From assembly GCF_910592395.1 (NCBI RefSeq), contig NC_088311.1, forward strand, positions 20,625,695 through 20,687,694: a stretch of DNA of 62,000 nt. The letters are read 5' to 3'. Shown here piece after piece: positions 20,168 through 34,252 of this stretch. A model generated the notes under the pieces. That model had not been told where the DNA came from, made no database searches, and was given only the letters and a program-made list of their open reading frames with translations. Position 1 is the first letter of the stretch; every line of letters begins with the position of its first letter. The position numbers and the translations under genes were made by a program. The DNA is from Lineus longissimus. Taxonomy: Eukaryota > Nemertea > Pilidiophora > Heteronemertea > Lineidae.

Positions 20168-22857
20168 ACTAGTCTAGCTATTTCCGTGGAATTCCCAGAC
20201 CTAGCCACGCAGTGGTATATCTTGTGCACATGCTCTTTTGATGCCATTCAAAATCTTCAATTTGGATAGACAATCAGTAGTCGACCTGATAGTCTTGACG
20301 TGAGGTTCCGGCATGGTCTTGGTGTCGATGTCCGGGAAACTGATGCAGTCTTAGAACCATGAATATAGTGGGTGGGAGTAAGAATTGATGAATTGCTAAA
20401 TCCGGAGTGGGACCTGCATCTATTCCTATCTTTAGCCAATTAGACAATGCAATTAACTTGGCAATTAATTGATAAACTTACAACCTTGATACTCAAATGT
20501 TTGCGGAGTTCACCTGACCTTTGTCCCAACAAAAGGCAAAACTAACAGCATTTGATTCCGTCCATTACAGTAACGAGATGTCAATTAGACACCCCGAAGT
20601 CTTGTTGTTGGTTGATGGCGGATGTAGCATTCCTTCGCCTCCAGGGGCATTCCAGGGAACGGAAGATCCAGCATAGCCTGTTACTCGAAATCGGGGGGGG
20701 GGGGGGGATAAATGCCTTGTTAGTACTAGTGTTAGCAAGACAATACCTGGTTTGTTGGGGGAATTGTCAGTATGGACGATTCGGTTTCGCTTATGCCGAA
20801 CGCGCTTGGTTATCTGGACGACCAGAAAGCTATTCAGTACATTTTGGAGAATTTCAGGTCGAAAAGTCGCGTATACGGCCCGAAGGTACCTAAAACCTTG
20901 CCTGCAGTGAGCTTGCGGAGGCCTATTGAAGTCTGTGGCGTGACCTCCTGAAATGCACATGCCGGCATGTGCACGGCTGTGGCGAATTTGTTCAAGAAAA
21001 CTCAAAACACCAATACATTTTTTTTTGTGCAATGCTCTGATAATCCAAGGAATATGAATCAACGCATAATCCTCTTCATTCAAAATGGTAAAAACCGATA
21101 CCGAAAAATAGAACACCATTTGTTTTCGTCCTACCTACACAATTCCTCTTCAGACCAGAGATAAGCCGCGCTGGAAACAACGATCAACGACTCACGTAAG
21201 CATTTTGTTGGACTGCATTTCAAATATCATCGCAATGTTATAGAACTCTCGATAGCTTTTCTCTAATGCAGAAGAAAAAACAGGAACTTTCAGAAAGTTT
21301 TTCTCGAAATAATGTAAATCTATTTTAAAAGTCTCTTAAAAGGTATTGTAAACGTTTTCTTTGTCATACTCGCTATAACTGTCAGCGAACGATGCACCTA
21401 ATGGAAGTCACTCTTGTATGCCATGGACGTATTATCTCCGCATCAGTTCCAGTGAGACGAAACATGAATAACTGTTGATGTGAATAATGGATGGCAAGTA
21501 GAATCAGCAAAATCAATCGCCCTTCAAATGATGTAGTTTAGTGGCTTCTGGTAACTAAAGGAGTCTAATATTTATCTAAGGCCAATTCGTTTTGTTAATG
21601 CAGTATACATGTATACACTTTACCCTGAACGCTGCCTAGTGGGCAGTAAAGTACCACAAGCGCGTATTGATTGGAAATAAAAATGGAACCCACAAAGATA
21701 TTTAATTCTGTTTTCTCATCAGAATTGGCCGAGAATTGGCCAACAGAAATGAAGCAGTTTGTTTTCGAATCTGTGAACTTCTTAACTTCAGTTAGCTTTT
21801 TAGTAGTCTCGTCAGAATTGCCTCCATTAACGTTTGCTTTCTCACAAGAACATCTGTGTTTCTGGCGATAGCTACACTATACGTTTTCTTTCCTGGAGCG
21901 TATTCCTTCTTCCCAAATCTACATCTTTTCATTAAACCACAGGCATGATAGTAAGAGTAGCTTGCAGCTGGACGCATTTGGTGAGGGCAATTTCGGAAAC
22001 GAGGTCATTGCGAACGATTACTGACCAAGATTACGAAGGGATTTGTCGCTAACTAATCCGCCAAACCGCCAGATTAAAAGAATATCAGTGAAATAGACGA
22101 GGCCCTTAATCAGGCGATGTATTAGGGGAATAATTGGCCATTTTGCCGCAGAATTACTTGACCATGAGAGTGATAAAGCACGAAAACAGGGTCAATTCGG
22201 GAGAAACACGCGCCGCCATTTAATGAGGCGGTAACAGGGAAGTAATGGTACGGGCCGTTAACCGGAACGATGATAAATGTTATTCGAGTTTGCTTGATTC
22301 GTTTTGTCGTGTTGATCTTATTTAAGATATGGCTGGTCATTTCTACTTCCCGCTCCGGGATGTCCACCTCCCCTGCCGCCAGGCTAGGTTTCTCCCTAAT
22401 TAGGCAGTCACCAGACCGTCCGCAAACCCTGTTTATCTCCCTAGAGGTTATATCTTCCCATATAAACCTGACAACAGTTATGGGTACTTTAGTGATAAAA
22501 GTTGTCATGAAGAGTCACATTTGTTTACTGTCGCAGATCAATAGAAAATAACATTTAACTACATAATATGTTTTAATGTCTCAAATCACTTTACCAGCCC
22601 TGTGACACATTTTCACTTATGATGTGACATCAAAGTCCTTCCGTACTACCGATTACACACTGTGCGTTTACAAATTGTTAATCAAAGTTTTAAATCCAAT
22701 TAAATGTGATTTTATTAAACTGCATTTTATAAAGTGATTTATGGGGCACGGAGAGCACACCTTAATGTGATATTTTTAAACCCTTTACCATGGCGAATTT
22801 TGTTGTGAATTGATTGAGTCAAACAGCCACAGAAGTTCATTGCCTACACTTTTCACA
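20168..22857. other. Non-coding stretch; G run and possible conserved block
   Basis: Contains a 15-base G run (20693-20707). A 184-codon minus-strand frame at 20565-21119 spans the complement of this run and reads as a proline string; no domain is seen. The block 22090-22510 is open on both strands, GC-richer than its flanks and contains CTAATTAGG, so it may be a regulatory element. Confidence 0.4.
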
Positions 22858-23226
22858 ATAGCATTCCGCGAAGTTACTATTTATAGCTCACAAGGTCATT
22901 TGAATAAGATATTGATGACGTTTTAGTCACGTGACAGTCGGACATCGACACTTATTTCTACGCATTTGAGCTTATTTCAAAGTCAATTATCTTTGACCCT
23001 GCATTGTTTTTAGCATGAATGATACCATAGAGTCAGAGAGAGAAATATTCAGAACAATTATGTAGTATTTCCAACACTCTGACATGTGCCAGATTGAATC
23101 TAACTGCCCTAGTTAGAAAGCCTGAATCCATTACGAAACAGCATGTTTGTCGGACATTGCCTGTAATTCAGCGATGGGGAAATAGAGGGCAGCAGCTGCA
23201 GTGACGTCATCTTCGTGGAATGCTAT
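22858..23226 (-). mobile_element. 369-bp terminal-inverted-repeat element, copy 2
   Basis: Same length as copy 1, inverted, about 10 differences by eye. Ends ATAGCATTCCGCGA and TCGTGGAATGCTAT. The high identity suggests recent movement or recent conversion between copies. The octamer seen in copy 1 is changed here (ATTCAAAT). Confidence 0.85.
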
Positions 23227-23432
23227 TGATGGAGAAATACAACCACTACCACGGAATGTGTTCACACTTTCTCAGTTACAAGATCAGACACCCACGGGTG
23301 ATCCCTGCTAATGCTACGGTCGTGTTGAAATGTTTTCCGATTATTGGTGGAAGTTAGAAACTCGGATGCTAGAGATTCGTACGCCACGTTGAGTTTCTGA
23401 AGATCTGGCTCAGATTATTTTTTAGGAAGTGA

Positions 23433-23655
23433 CTATTTGGCAAGTCCGGCTTACCAAATAGCGACTTTTTCTTCTCCTGAATGGAGAGCCGAACTCATTA
23501 ATATTAAAGTCTCCAGCTCGCCAAACAGGGTAGATTTTTTACCTGTTTGGCAAGCCCGGCTGGCCGAACAGGGTGGCTTTTTAGTGCTGTTTGGCAAGCG
23601 GCTATCCAAACAGGACAAAAAAAGATGCCTGTTCGGCGAGCGGCTGGCCAAATAG
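23433..23655. repeat. Array of GC-rich palindromes
   Basis: Four imperfect palindromes of 27-31 bases of the form CTGTTTGGCAAGC...GGCCAAACAG lie at 23433-23461, 23542-23572, 23587-23613 and 23628-23655, plus a half unit near 23516-23530. The last three are 42-45 bases apart, joined by linkers with a T or A run. Both strands stay open for about 65-70 codons only because of this repetition; it is not a gene. Confidence 0.8.
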
Positions 23656-26600
23656 ACCCGGCCTATTTTTTAAAGGAACAACGTAAGCGTGGTATATACT
23701 CGGAGGGATGAAAATTCCTACAATAGCAACTATGCATCACACCCTGTAGTTCCACAATACAATAAACTTTGACTAACATCTAATGCAGGAACATCGCCTA
23801 TTGTGTCGAGGTAGTTTTTTAAATGGCTTACCTGTTTTAGGTTGGCCTACTTGTGCAATACATTTCGGTTTCCTGTTAACTGTAGTGTCATTTTTTTCTT
23901 CATATGATCTTGTTATGAGAAGTTAGGGTCTTGATGGAAGCTTTTTTGACTGAAAACCGGCTTTCACACGCCCTGCTTGTCCCTTTAAGTTCCTCTACTT
24001 CACAGCTCATAGATGAGTTTGTGACGTCTATTACAACGTAGATGCAAACTGCATGCAACAGCAAAGCATCTTTAGTAATTAAGCAGCTAACTGAGTACGA
24101 TTAATGCTAATAGAATGCGTGGACAAATGAGGGTGATTTAGGTACCTCTGAATTTAAAGCAGTACAAAATGTGACCCGTGGGAAATTGTACTGGATTGCT
24201 TTTTCGTCTTCAAATCAGTCTTTTGTTCATCATTTCAAAGCCCATTGCATCGTCATCCGCAACTAATTTTCGCATATTTGTACTCATACCATCGGAAATA
24301 CTATGATTGTATAACATTTACAATCATGCGTTTGACCGTATTTACAAGGTCATATTGGGGTAACTGCATATTCGAACTCGATATACTCATTAGATGGTCT
24401 GACGAAATTATTCGACGGTGATATCCACCATTCTGAACTTCCCTTGAACAATCTTCGTCTGGGATATGTACATATGGACATAGCGCCTACAATGTTACAA
24501 AATTGCGGGCATGGTCGATCTCCTCATTCCGTCCTGCCATCTCTTGAAAAAATCTGGTGCTGTACCAATCTTGGGTAAACTCATTAAAATGCCAAAATAC
24601 GCGACATCTGAGAAACTAGGTACTGTACCTGTATAGCTTTCCATGAATTCCTCCCCATATGTTGTTCTGTCGCATGTCACTCTAGGAACGTGTCTGGATA
24701 ATTCAAGCCGATGCTCCGAGCGGGCTGCGCCGTATTTGGATTTAATCAAGGTTAAGCAAGTGGTATTGACAAGTAACAATTACATTTACATGATACCAGA
24801 TACAGCAATCAGAGGAAGGTGGTGCATACTAATACTAGGAGCCAAATGAAGGCACCACTAGGCTCCCGGTTTGTTTGCACTCGATGTGGAATGCGCGGAG
24901 AAAGTGGCGTGTAAACGGACAAACAAGATGAATGGCCCCTGGCTTCGAAAAGAGGTGAGCCAGAAGGCAGAAACCAAGAAGGTCAGATAGTGTTGCACGA
25001 ACTCGCCAGTAGGAGTACCACTCGTCACAGTACATTAACACAAGCCCCCAGTTTTGTTTTACATTATCAGTTTGCCTTATAACAGAATCCTAATAATGTT
25101 TATGAATATTTCGCATAAAGGTAAGGAAACTTTTTTATTTTGACTGTAAAGCGTAACCGAACGCTTGGTGAAACCTCTGTATCATGAATCACTTCAAGTT
25201 TACCCCTCGCCATATCAAGAATTGTTAAAGACTAGTTTCTAAACTTTGTATATTCTTGATCATATGTATGGGAAGTATATGGCATGAGGAATACAATTCT
25301 GTTTACGCCACCAGTTGTCTCTTGGAACGGTTTTTCATAGAATACTTTACCATCGCAAATGGCTTTCAAACCATTTCCACGTGGGGCTTTTCTTATTCGA
25401 TTATTCTTTCGTGTTGTATATAAAACACGACTCCGCCGTATCATGTCCATTCAATCAAGTTATAATGCGAGTTATTCTGAGATACCTCTCCTGATTTCCG
25501 TACACGAGATGCCATGGATCACAACCAGGGCTCATAAATACAGATCAAAACTTAATCAGATTGGTATCATTGGATATTCGGGGTGGATGTCTGAATGTTT
25601 TAATACGAGAGCGGAATACAATGATCATGAATGATCGCTTGTTCGAATCTAAATTAATGTTTTGTAGCTTAAAATGTATGTAATTCAAGTGAAGTCAATA
25701 TGTATCATATTTGTACTGGATTTAATTAAAGATTTATACGACATAATATTGCTACGTTTCCTTGAGGGCAGTGGTCAGGAAATGTCTCTTAAGTTCCCCA
25801 TGAGTTCTTTCAAATTGGAGGAATATGTATTGGCATGGTATGGTACATGTATCATGCATGTTCCTGGCGAACCTATATTGATCATTGGCCCTTGGATTAT
25901 CGTAAGAGAAAATACTATAACATCACGAAGAACTTGTAAGGTCAGCGAAAGGCATGATAGGTGGAAAATCGAAAAGGGTAGCAGCCCAGTACGAGGCGAA
26001 TTTATTGAACCGGAACGTTAAGTAGTCAATATGGTTATCGTTCCAATTGACTTAAACATCAAATTTACCAATTAAACCTTCGAAAAGAAAGTAGTAACTG
26101 TCAGATGCTTTAAAGTTCGACGATATGACAATTTCTGAGTAACGTATGATGTTTTTAAAGTTATAAACAAAGGAATGTTTCCAGACATGTCAGAGAATAT
26201 TCTGATTGTGGTAATCAAGCCGCTATGCATACATATTGTTGCCTCTGGGACGATATGTCACTTAGAGTTTCGGAGACAAGATGAGCTGCCAAACATGTCA
26301 AATTGATATGACTTGGGTCTTTATAATCAGTGCTAAAACTAATATGCTAGAGAGTCTGAAGTACACGGGTATGTACGGCTGATGAAGTGCACACAACTTC
26401 ACCAAGGACTCGCATACACGGGAAAAAGCGGTCAAACAACTCATTTCTCCTAATGATGTATTTGGCTTCCTCCCGCGAATACCTCACATCACGGACATAT
26501 CCAAACTCACATATCACTGTCACTTCACATTAGCAGATGACTGTAAAATGCCAACTGCGAAGACGTCCGTGGCGCTAAAGCTAATATTCTCTTCTTCTGT

Positions 26601-29600
26601 TGTGATAATATTGGTGGATCATAAACTAATATAGTGTATCACCATCTATAATGATGCTATTTACGAGATGAACTGCGGCCAAAGTCTCCAACCATGACTA
26701 ATGCTCGTTCAAATGGCGGGCAGGGGCATGGACATTGACAAGGGACTCATTATAACTCGCCGACTGCAGACCTTCAACGACCTTCAAGGGAGATATCGTC
26801 CTTTGTTCAGGAAGAGAAGGAAATAAACATTTAGGATTCCATGGTTGACGTCAACGCCTTTGATTGACCTCAAGATGGTTTCCAGGAAGCCGTGCGGACT
26901 TGCTGCGGACCTTTCCCGATCATGTTTGTGAAATCTTTTAGGAAATGCTGTGCCAGACAAAAGTGACAACTTAAATAAGCAATTAAAAACCCTGATCCCG
27001 AAATTAGCCACTTGTCAATGAAAAGGCAGGTTCTTTACGCCTGCATGATGCATTTGGTAGCGGTTACACATGATGCCATACATGTAGTACGAATTCGACA
27101 TTCAAACAAGTACCAATGACGAATCTGAATTAAAAAACACACGTCTGTTTGAGTTAAAGGACATAAACCTATTCAATGTTCAAAACTTATGCTGGCTACA
27201 TATGAAATACCACGTCTCTGGTTTAAAGGTTTCAACATTGATTGAAAAATGAAGCCCTAGCAGTTTAAGCGTCTGCGACCATGAAAACGTTGAGCCATCT
27301 AATACGATTTGAGATGTATGCCTAATCCGAAAAAAGTCTCCCGAGTCCTCCCAGGTGTCGAGAATGTTGTATCCATCAATTGCAGCTGTCTTCAAAACAC
27401 TTTGAATCTCACCAGTCTCACGGGTTTTTTGCTCTCCTACAGATGATGATGGTTGGGGGAGGAAGCATTTCTAACAAAAGACATACCAAAACCTCGGTAT
27501 TAAGCGATTCAATGATATTGGCGCAATACTGATTAAACAGACTTTCACAATTCGCCATTGAGTTTAGTTGCGGTATACGGTCGCAGCCCAATTAAAGTGC
27601 ACAAAACATCGGGTTCTATCAAGTATTGACAAATAAAGATCTGGACAAATGTTTCTTTCTCACAGTTGTCAATATTTGATTCAATAATGAAGGTTCAAAA
27701 TGACTTTTGTTTTGTGGTCTAGTCTTCTATGTTGTCATGATGATCAAAATACCCATACCCGTCGTCGTAGCTAGCAATAGTAATCACAAAATCACACTGC
27801 GAGTAGGCTATTTTCTAGGTGAATGTTGCAGAGGTCTTGTGATTTAAGCCTAGTAAAGTTGAACTGAAGTCCTGTTACATTCAAATTACTTGCATATTTC
27901 AGCATTCAGGGACGCTCTCGAAATGTTTCTGCCATACGTTGAAGAAACCTCTTATATAGCGCCTGATCAAAGCCAAGGGGACCATTTCAGAACGAACAAC
28001 TCGCACCACAGCTAAATGCATCCATTAACGTTTTTAGTTCTGTGGGTGGCATTTATCATGAGGTTTTTCAAATTTATGATTGATTATATGGAAATTATTC
28101 ATAACCAAAAGCAGAATATCCTTGCTTTGTCCATAGTAGATGGAAGATCTATGTCTATTCACTCAATATTGGCCCAAATATGAAAAAAAATACATTACGC
28201 TATGATAATATTTCATTTTCTCGGTACAAACACGGCAGAAAATTTCACTGTATAGGTTTAATTTTCATCTGAACAACAATGCAAGTTTGCGAATTAAAAA
28301 ATCACGGCAATTTTGCTATACTACGATCAATATGTTTTGAGGACCACACAACCGCGCACAAACCTGCTGGCGATACAGACCTTTCATGGTCTCGCTCAAT
28401 CTAAGATTATAATGCTCCGATAGACGACTTGAATGGTTCCACTTGAATTTCGAGCAAACAGATGTCCATGACGATCGATAGAAGAACAGCAAATTGCAAT
28501 CAGTTAGAGTGAAATGGCTTTAGCAGGCTGCTGGGGGGAGTAGGTTGTGCATGAACAATGGATCATTGATAAAAGTCTTCCATAATCTCTCCCTCAAACA
28601 AATGGCTGTTCCAAACCTCTTCTCCACCACACCGACAGCATTTCTTACGTTATATTATAGCAGCGGGAGTATGTCCGTCAATCGGAATAGATATCATACA
28701 AAGAATCAATGAATTAATGAGCATCAAAACCAAATACCTCTGATCGATTTGCAGTTCACAGTGCATCTAATTTGTTTTGCCTATAACCTCTACTTTTTCA
28801 ATGTTTTACCAAGACTATGTAACAAACGCAATGAAGGAAAGTTTCTCGACCTGACCATGCGGGTTTTGCACCAAAGGATTTGCAAGGGTAAAATCAAGCG
28901 AGTATATTATTCTTTGAAGAGTGACGTAGGTATGTTAGGTCCACCTAGTTTCCGTGATAAACATGACCAATGCGATTTGCCAAACATATTTTGTTTGATG
29001 ACCCATTTACAATTACCACCACTATTTTCCCTGATCTACTATTAATCTCGGCAGAAATGGATAGTGTCATGTCATCACAGATTGTGTTCGATTGCGGCGG
29101 AAATGTTCTAGATCGGATGACCTCGGAGATAAAAACCTAGTCGATATAGGAAATGTTGTCGACGTGATAATGGTTAACCGACAGCTAACACGTGATCGTT
29201 CGTGATATCTTCTAGACTTTTCGAGACTCCTTGAACCCAATATATACCTTGTATTGCGTTTCAGAAGGGGTCAGATACACACGAGGACGATTGAATGAAG
29301 GCCTTGTTCGGAATGTCGTGCTACACGAATGTAATCCAAGGAAAATCTTGTGTTCCTTAATTGACCCGCGTCCCTTTACGCGATCCTTCTCGGCGTTATA
29401 GTCCACCTATTTAGACCATGATTTGCCGCGAAAGAATGAATCTATCGCCGTCAGTCTCCCGCCTTTGATATCTAGGAATCTATCAAATATGAAGTCTAAA
29501 GCGAGAATAACAATGAATAAATTGTCTCGGATATCACAGGGAATGTCAAAGAATGACAACAAACTTGTCATGAACAGTTTGGCTGAGATAACTCTCCCTT

Positions 29601-31040
29601 TCTGAGCCGGAGCCTGGAAGTTGGATGAATCAACACCACTAGGGAATTGTTCATATAATGTGTAATGATTTCATGTGATATATATGTGTGTTGATAAATC
29701 TTATCAATGATTTCATGATTGTGGTGCACTAACGGAAGGTGTACCCCAGGCACGTGGACCTGGTGGATCCAAAATGGCGCCCTAAGTTGACAGGCTCATA
29801 ACGATTTAATCGTTACGCTACTGCGCAGGAAGTTATGATTTTACAGTTGGTTTTGAATGATTGAGTTGCTTGGCGATAGATGCTGTTTAAGATTTTTAAA
29901 TCGAATCCTTTGACCCGATATTTCCCTCTTAGTGGAGGAGGTCGTTTCAAGCCAAATAGCTTCACAACCACAAGGACATTAGGTAGTCTTGCATGCTTAA
30001 TTAGATGCCCTTGTTGACCTCTTTCGCTTATCAGCACAAGGCTTAGTGTGATGACCATTAGTTCGAACCCCTTGAAATCCGCGAAATTACCCCCCTAATG
30101 AAACTGAAATGGAAGCCGTAATAGCCATAATGAGTCAGACCGATCGAATGGGATTGAAAGCCGATCGGGTGTTGTTCCCCGATACCAGACAATACATCTG
30201 GGTTGACCAAACATAGCCATGGTCATCAGTTTGTCCTCCGATAATCGACATTTTCAATCTGATGTTGTAATGGTCCTATCAGTTCGGGCCTCCTTCGAGA
30301 AGACAATTTCAACCGTATCGCACAAAGTGCTGCACGAAGATAAAAGTAGCAACGTCAGCGCTGCCGCCACTATTTCGTGCTGGAATGTTAATCGATTGCG
30401 TCAACCACATCGGCTCGTTCGTTACTTGTACTAGTGTTTGGACGCAGCAAATATCATTTGTTGGTGACGACCAATTTAAAAATATTATCTGAGCTACATT
30501 TTTCAACGTCATCATATTTTCAATTGACCAACTATTTACGTAAGCTCTGTCGAGGAGTCAGTGCCCGGGACAGTCAAAACTCCACATTTTTATTTATTAC
30601 CGCTTCCTGATTGCTTTGCTTTAAACAATATGGTTTTTTAGAAAACTGTCCCCCAATTTTTGTAAAATGATAAATGCCAGTGCAACAAGAGGTCCAATCC
30701 CAGACAAAAATGTCATGATACAATAAACCTACTTCTCCAAACATTGCACTCTTCGTTTTTAATGGGGGAGAAATGCCTGTTTGCTGAAAAATGGTAGCAG
30801 TTCAATTGGGCTGAAAGGTTACGTGACGAATGAAATTTGCCGATTACTACAATCTTTTTCAGGGAAAAAATTGAAATGATGATAGGGTGGACAAATGGTG
30901 GATGATGAAAATGATATCACGAAAACTGAAATCATTATCCTTACCGCAATTCTCATGTTTTGCTTTTCATCAAACAATTCGTGATCAAAGCTCCGAAAGA
31001 GAGAGTTTTGAATGCATTGAGTTACAAACTTGTAGATGGA
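23656..31040. other. Long non-coding stretch, no gene recognised
   Basis: No supported gene in over 7 kb. Longest frame is 115 codons (25674-26021, plus). A minus-strand phrase at 27180-27395 (VLDGSTFSWSQTLKLLGLHFS) faintly recalls the late part of LINE reverse transcriptases but is too short to call. Low-repeat blocks near 29050-29200 and 30060-30210 might be regulatory. Confidence 0.45.
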
Positions 31041-31082
31041 GATTCTATATAGAATCTATATAGAACATGTTCTATATAGATT
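31041..31082. repeat. Double perfect palindrome
   Basis: A 30-bp perfect palindrome at 31053-31082 is centred on GAACATGTTC. It overlaps a 16-bp perfect palindrome at 31041-31056 (GATTCTATATAGAATC). Both share the TCTATATAGA core. Confidence 0.85.
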
Positions 31083-33535
31083 GTTTAACGGAGATTTTTG
31101 CCTGTGTACATATAACATGCACATGTATTTCGGTATCGTGTTCTCGGATATGGTCATAGTTGTTTTTGAAAGATCACTCGACACTGCCCTGAATGAATCC
31201 TACACAGACTTCTCCTCCCGCTCATCTTGCCGCACGATCAACGCCATATACAAAAACTCACGCAATCAGACATCGTTGATTAAACTTCTTTATTTTGTGT
31301 GTAAAAATAGCTGAATTCCGAAAGAAACATAATTAATTATATTGGTTTATTATCTGTTTATTGAATGTTTAGCTCTGAGATCAAGGAGCAAGGAGCAGAT
31401 GTGCAATCTTATTTGTGTACAGTACATTTTCATGCAGTGTAACAAGTGGTAGACTCGATGTACCGCACCGCATCGAGCCTTTATCGGGCTTTATACTGAA
31501 TCGTAACATTTCAATTGTTGGGCATAACGTAAAAAACATAGGATAAGTTAACCGCTTACGTGACGTGGATCAGCCAGTGAGATTCATGAGTTCTCATTTG
31601 AGGTACGATATTGCTATTCAACGAGTGTAACACATTGTCTATCACAACAACGCCCAAGCGACAAAAAAGTGTGGACAAGAGACCATCGTGAATATTGCTA
31701 AACGTGAAAAGCGTTTATTGAGTGGGGCATGATAATTCCTTTTCAAGAACTTCTACGAGTTCTGTATTATTGTTTGATTGTTACACGGTACGCGTGGAGT
31801 AAAATGACATGAATACTCAGATCTGTTTATGTACATGTACGTCACTCGCTTCCTTGCTACTGTTACAAAGTGTACCTGTCCATACAGCATTCACTGTACC
31901 CTTTAAAAGTTTGCCACAATCACGTTCTTATACATGTACTTAATGTATACAGCCTCGTTTGGATCTCGCGGTCAAACTGGTTCTCGTGGTGAGGGTGAGA
32001 CTCGGAAACTAAGAACACACTGAGCTTTATCCCACCCGAGGTCGCGGTCAAAGTTTGTGAGATGTGCTGCCCTTCAAAATGTATTCCAAGAAAATATTTC
32101 TATGACATTCGAAGAAAGTCACAAAATATTTCTGGTTGTTATACATGTTCGTCACGTCTCTTATGACCAAACTTACATGATAACTAAGTCTTTCTTTGTC
32201 AAAAAGTTCTCAGACGCGTTGGTCGCCGCGGCTAAATCCGAATAGTCTCAGGTCCGTATTCATAACACAAGCTTACTGTAACTTCTCAGTATTTTTTCCT
32301 ACTCATCTGAAGGGTTTCTTATTCAGCTGGACGTGAGGAGTGTAATAGATTATACCAGTCAACTCCCGTAGAATAACATTTGTTTTTCATCATGATTTAT
32401 TTATCATTAGATCAAAGAAGGGTACGTGTGGAGACACCGTCGCCTCAAACCTTTTTAGGGACTGGTGATATATGTATGTACGAGTTTATATGTCTAGAAA
32501 TGATAATGTGAGACGGATGACTCAATGTTTTTATAGTTTTTTTCACATCATGAGTCCGTGATGAACATGTCACACAGATGTATCAATGCGGACTGACTCC
32601 AAAATACGCCCGCTGATTTAGCGATTCGGTCGAAGGCTTCTTCTTTCCGCCGTTTAATTAGGATATCGGATATCTACTAGACTTATTCAACCGCTGTGTG
32701 CGTTGAGTGCAAATCTCCACATATTCCTAAAAGTTGGTCCTTCTGAAAGGAGTACCCCAGAGCCAATAGGGTTGTCTTTCGTAATACTTCGTCGACACGA
32801 TGTTCTCTTATTTGTCTAAATAAAACTAGTATAAAACCTTCTTTTTTATTTATTCTTCTGACAATACAATGATTTTGGTCAATATTCTGGTCAAATATAG
32901 TCGCGTGGTGGTACCGGTTGAGTCGAAACAAGTCCAAGTGAACCTATATTGATTGTGGTTTCTTCTTATGCCAATCCAGACCAGTGATTAATACTATTCA
33001 CTACTAGGGCCGCTGATCGCAGGATTTGCAAGTCAGATGGAGTCCATGATTAGCTGGGACATGATTAAGGAGGGTTTACTTGTGGTCATGAACTGGATAA
33101 CAATACCACAGGTTCACTGCATCGGTTCTGAAATCATCCCAGCGCAGGCTGGCGATTTCAGTACAATTCCACATAACCCTTCGGTAATGATATTTGTAAT
33201 TCAGTTTTCGTCTCTCATTATTTGCGTATAAGACTGGTCATCTTGGTTTACGGACCTATTACCCATTATAGCTGACCTAGGAGGCACAAGGCACATAAAA
33301 CATGTAGAGTGAGACCAGTGTATCTCTATGCCCGCCTGTTCAAATGCCGATTGTTATTAACATTGCATTCTGGAAGTGTATTATTTGATATGACTCTTAA
33401 GCTCTAATCTGAGATTGGGATTGGGGAAATATAATAATATTGATGGTGGTTCAAGAAGCATCGTTCATTGTGACACAAAGTCTTCTTTTGTCAAACGAAC
33501 TCGTAAAAGAAGATACCAAATTTACTATGGTTTAT
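31083..33535. other. Non-coding stretch, no gene recognised
   Basis: ACATGTAC palindromes near 31835 and 31932. No frame over about 85 codons and no recognisable protein. Confidence 0.45.
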
Positions 33536-34252
33536 TCAGGCAATGTTTATGGATGGTAACATTACGATCATTTTTAAATGTTTAATTGAGTTAAAGCAGC
33601 ATTGACAATTCGAGATGAAACCTTGCCGTGAACGGAAATAGGAACAAACCTTCCTTTTTTGAGAGGGCTGACGAATTCTAGACTGAAAAATAAGGTTAAA
33701 GATTATGATTAACTCCTCAGCTCGAAAACAGCTCTTCCTAGCAACTGAAAAAAAGCTCAAATATGTTAGCAGCTCGAAGACCTGATATACTGGATGGTAG
33801 AAGAGAAAAAAATTAAAAAATGCGTGTTTGGCGAGGATTGATGAAGAGAGACAATTACAGGCGTATCGGTTTTTCTTCAGCTTATCAGAGTTTTTCTCAT
33901 TAATCAATTTGGCAATTTGTCTTCCCGAAGGAGTGTTTAGAAAGGAAAAAGGCCACAGCGTGACTGCTGGTGGTGACAAGTGACCGCGTGGGCTACTGGT
34001 CTCGGAAGTGTCACGAACGAACTGAGAACAGCCCCGGAAAAAGTGGCGGGTTGAGTCAATAACATGATGATGGATTCCGATATAATGGGTAAAGTCAGAT
34101 AACATTGGCGAGAATATGCACCTGACTTCATCTGATCGATGAAATGGGCTATTGGTTGCGGGACCCTGCAGAATCAGTGAACCCTGGAGTCTGATTCCGT
34201 TATTATGGGAGTCATCAGCGGCTGACAAATGGCCCCGATGATAATCCGCCAA
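33536..34252 (-). other. Unexplained 238-codon open frame
   Basis: The longest open frame in the window, but it starts at TTG rather than ATG. The translation shows no domain, no signal peptide and no internal repeat that I recognise. A frame of this length is somewhat unusual by chance in AT-rich DNA. It could be an exon of an unknown gene, or a low-stop stretch next to a GC-richer block (34140-34420). Confidence 0.15.

Noticed and set aside
20565-21119. 184-codon minus-strand frame
   Set aside because: It crosses the complement of a G run, has no recognisable domain and overlaps an open frame on the other strand.
23437-23655. Opposed frames of 66-72 codons in the palindrome array
   Set aside because: Both strands read alike because the DNA is palindromic; this is repeat structure, not coding.
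27180-27395. Phrase resembling a LINE reverse-transcriptase tail
   Set aside because: Only about 20 residues look similar, with no catalytic motif or neighbouring RT sequence.
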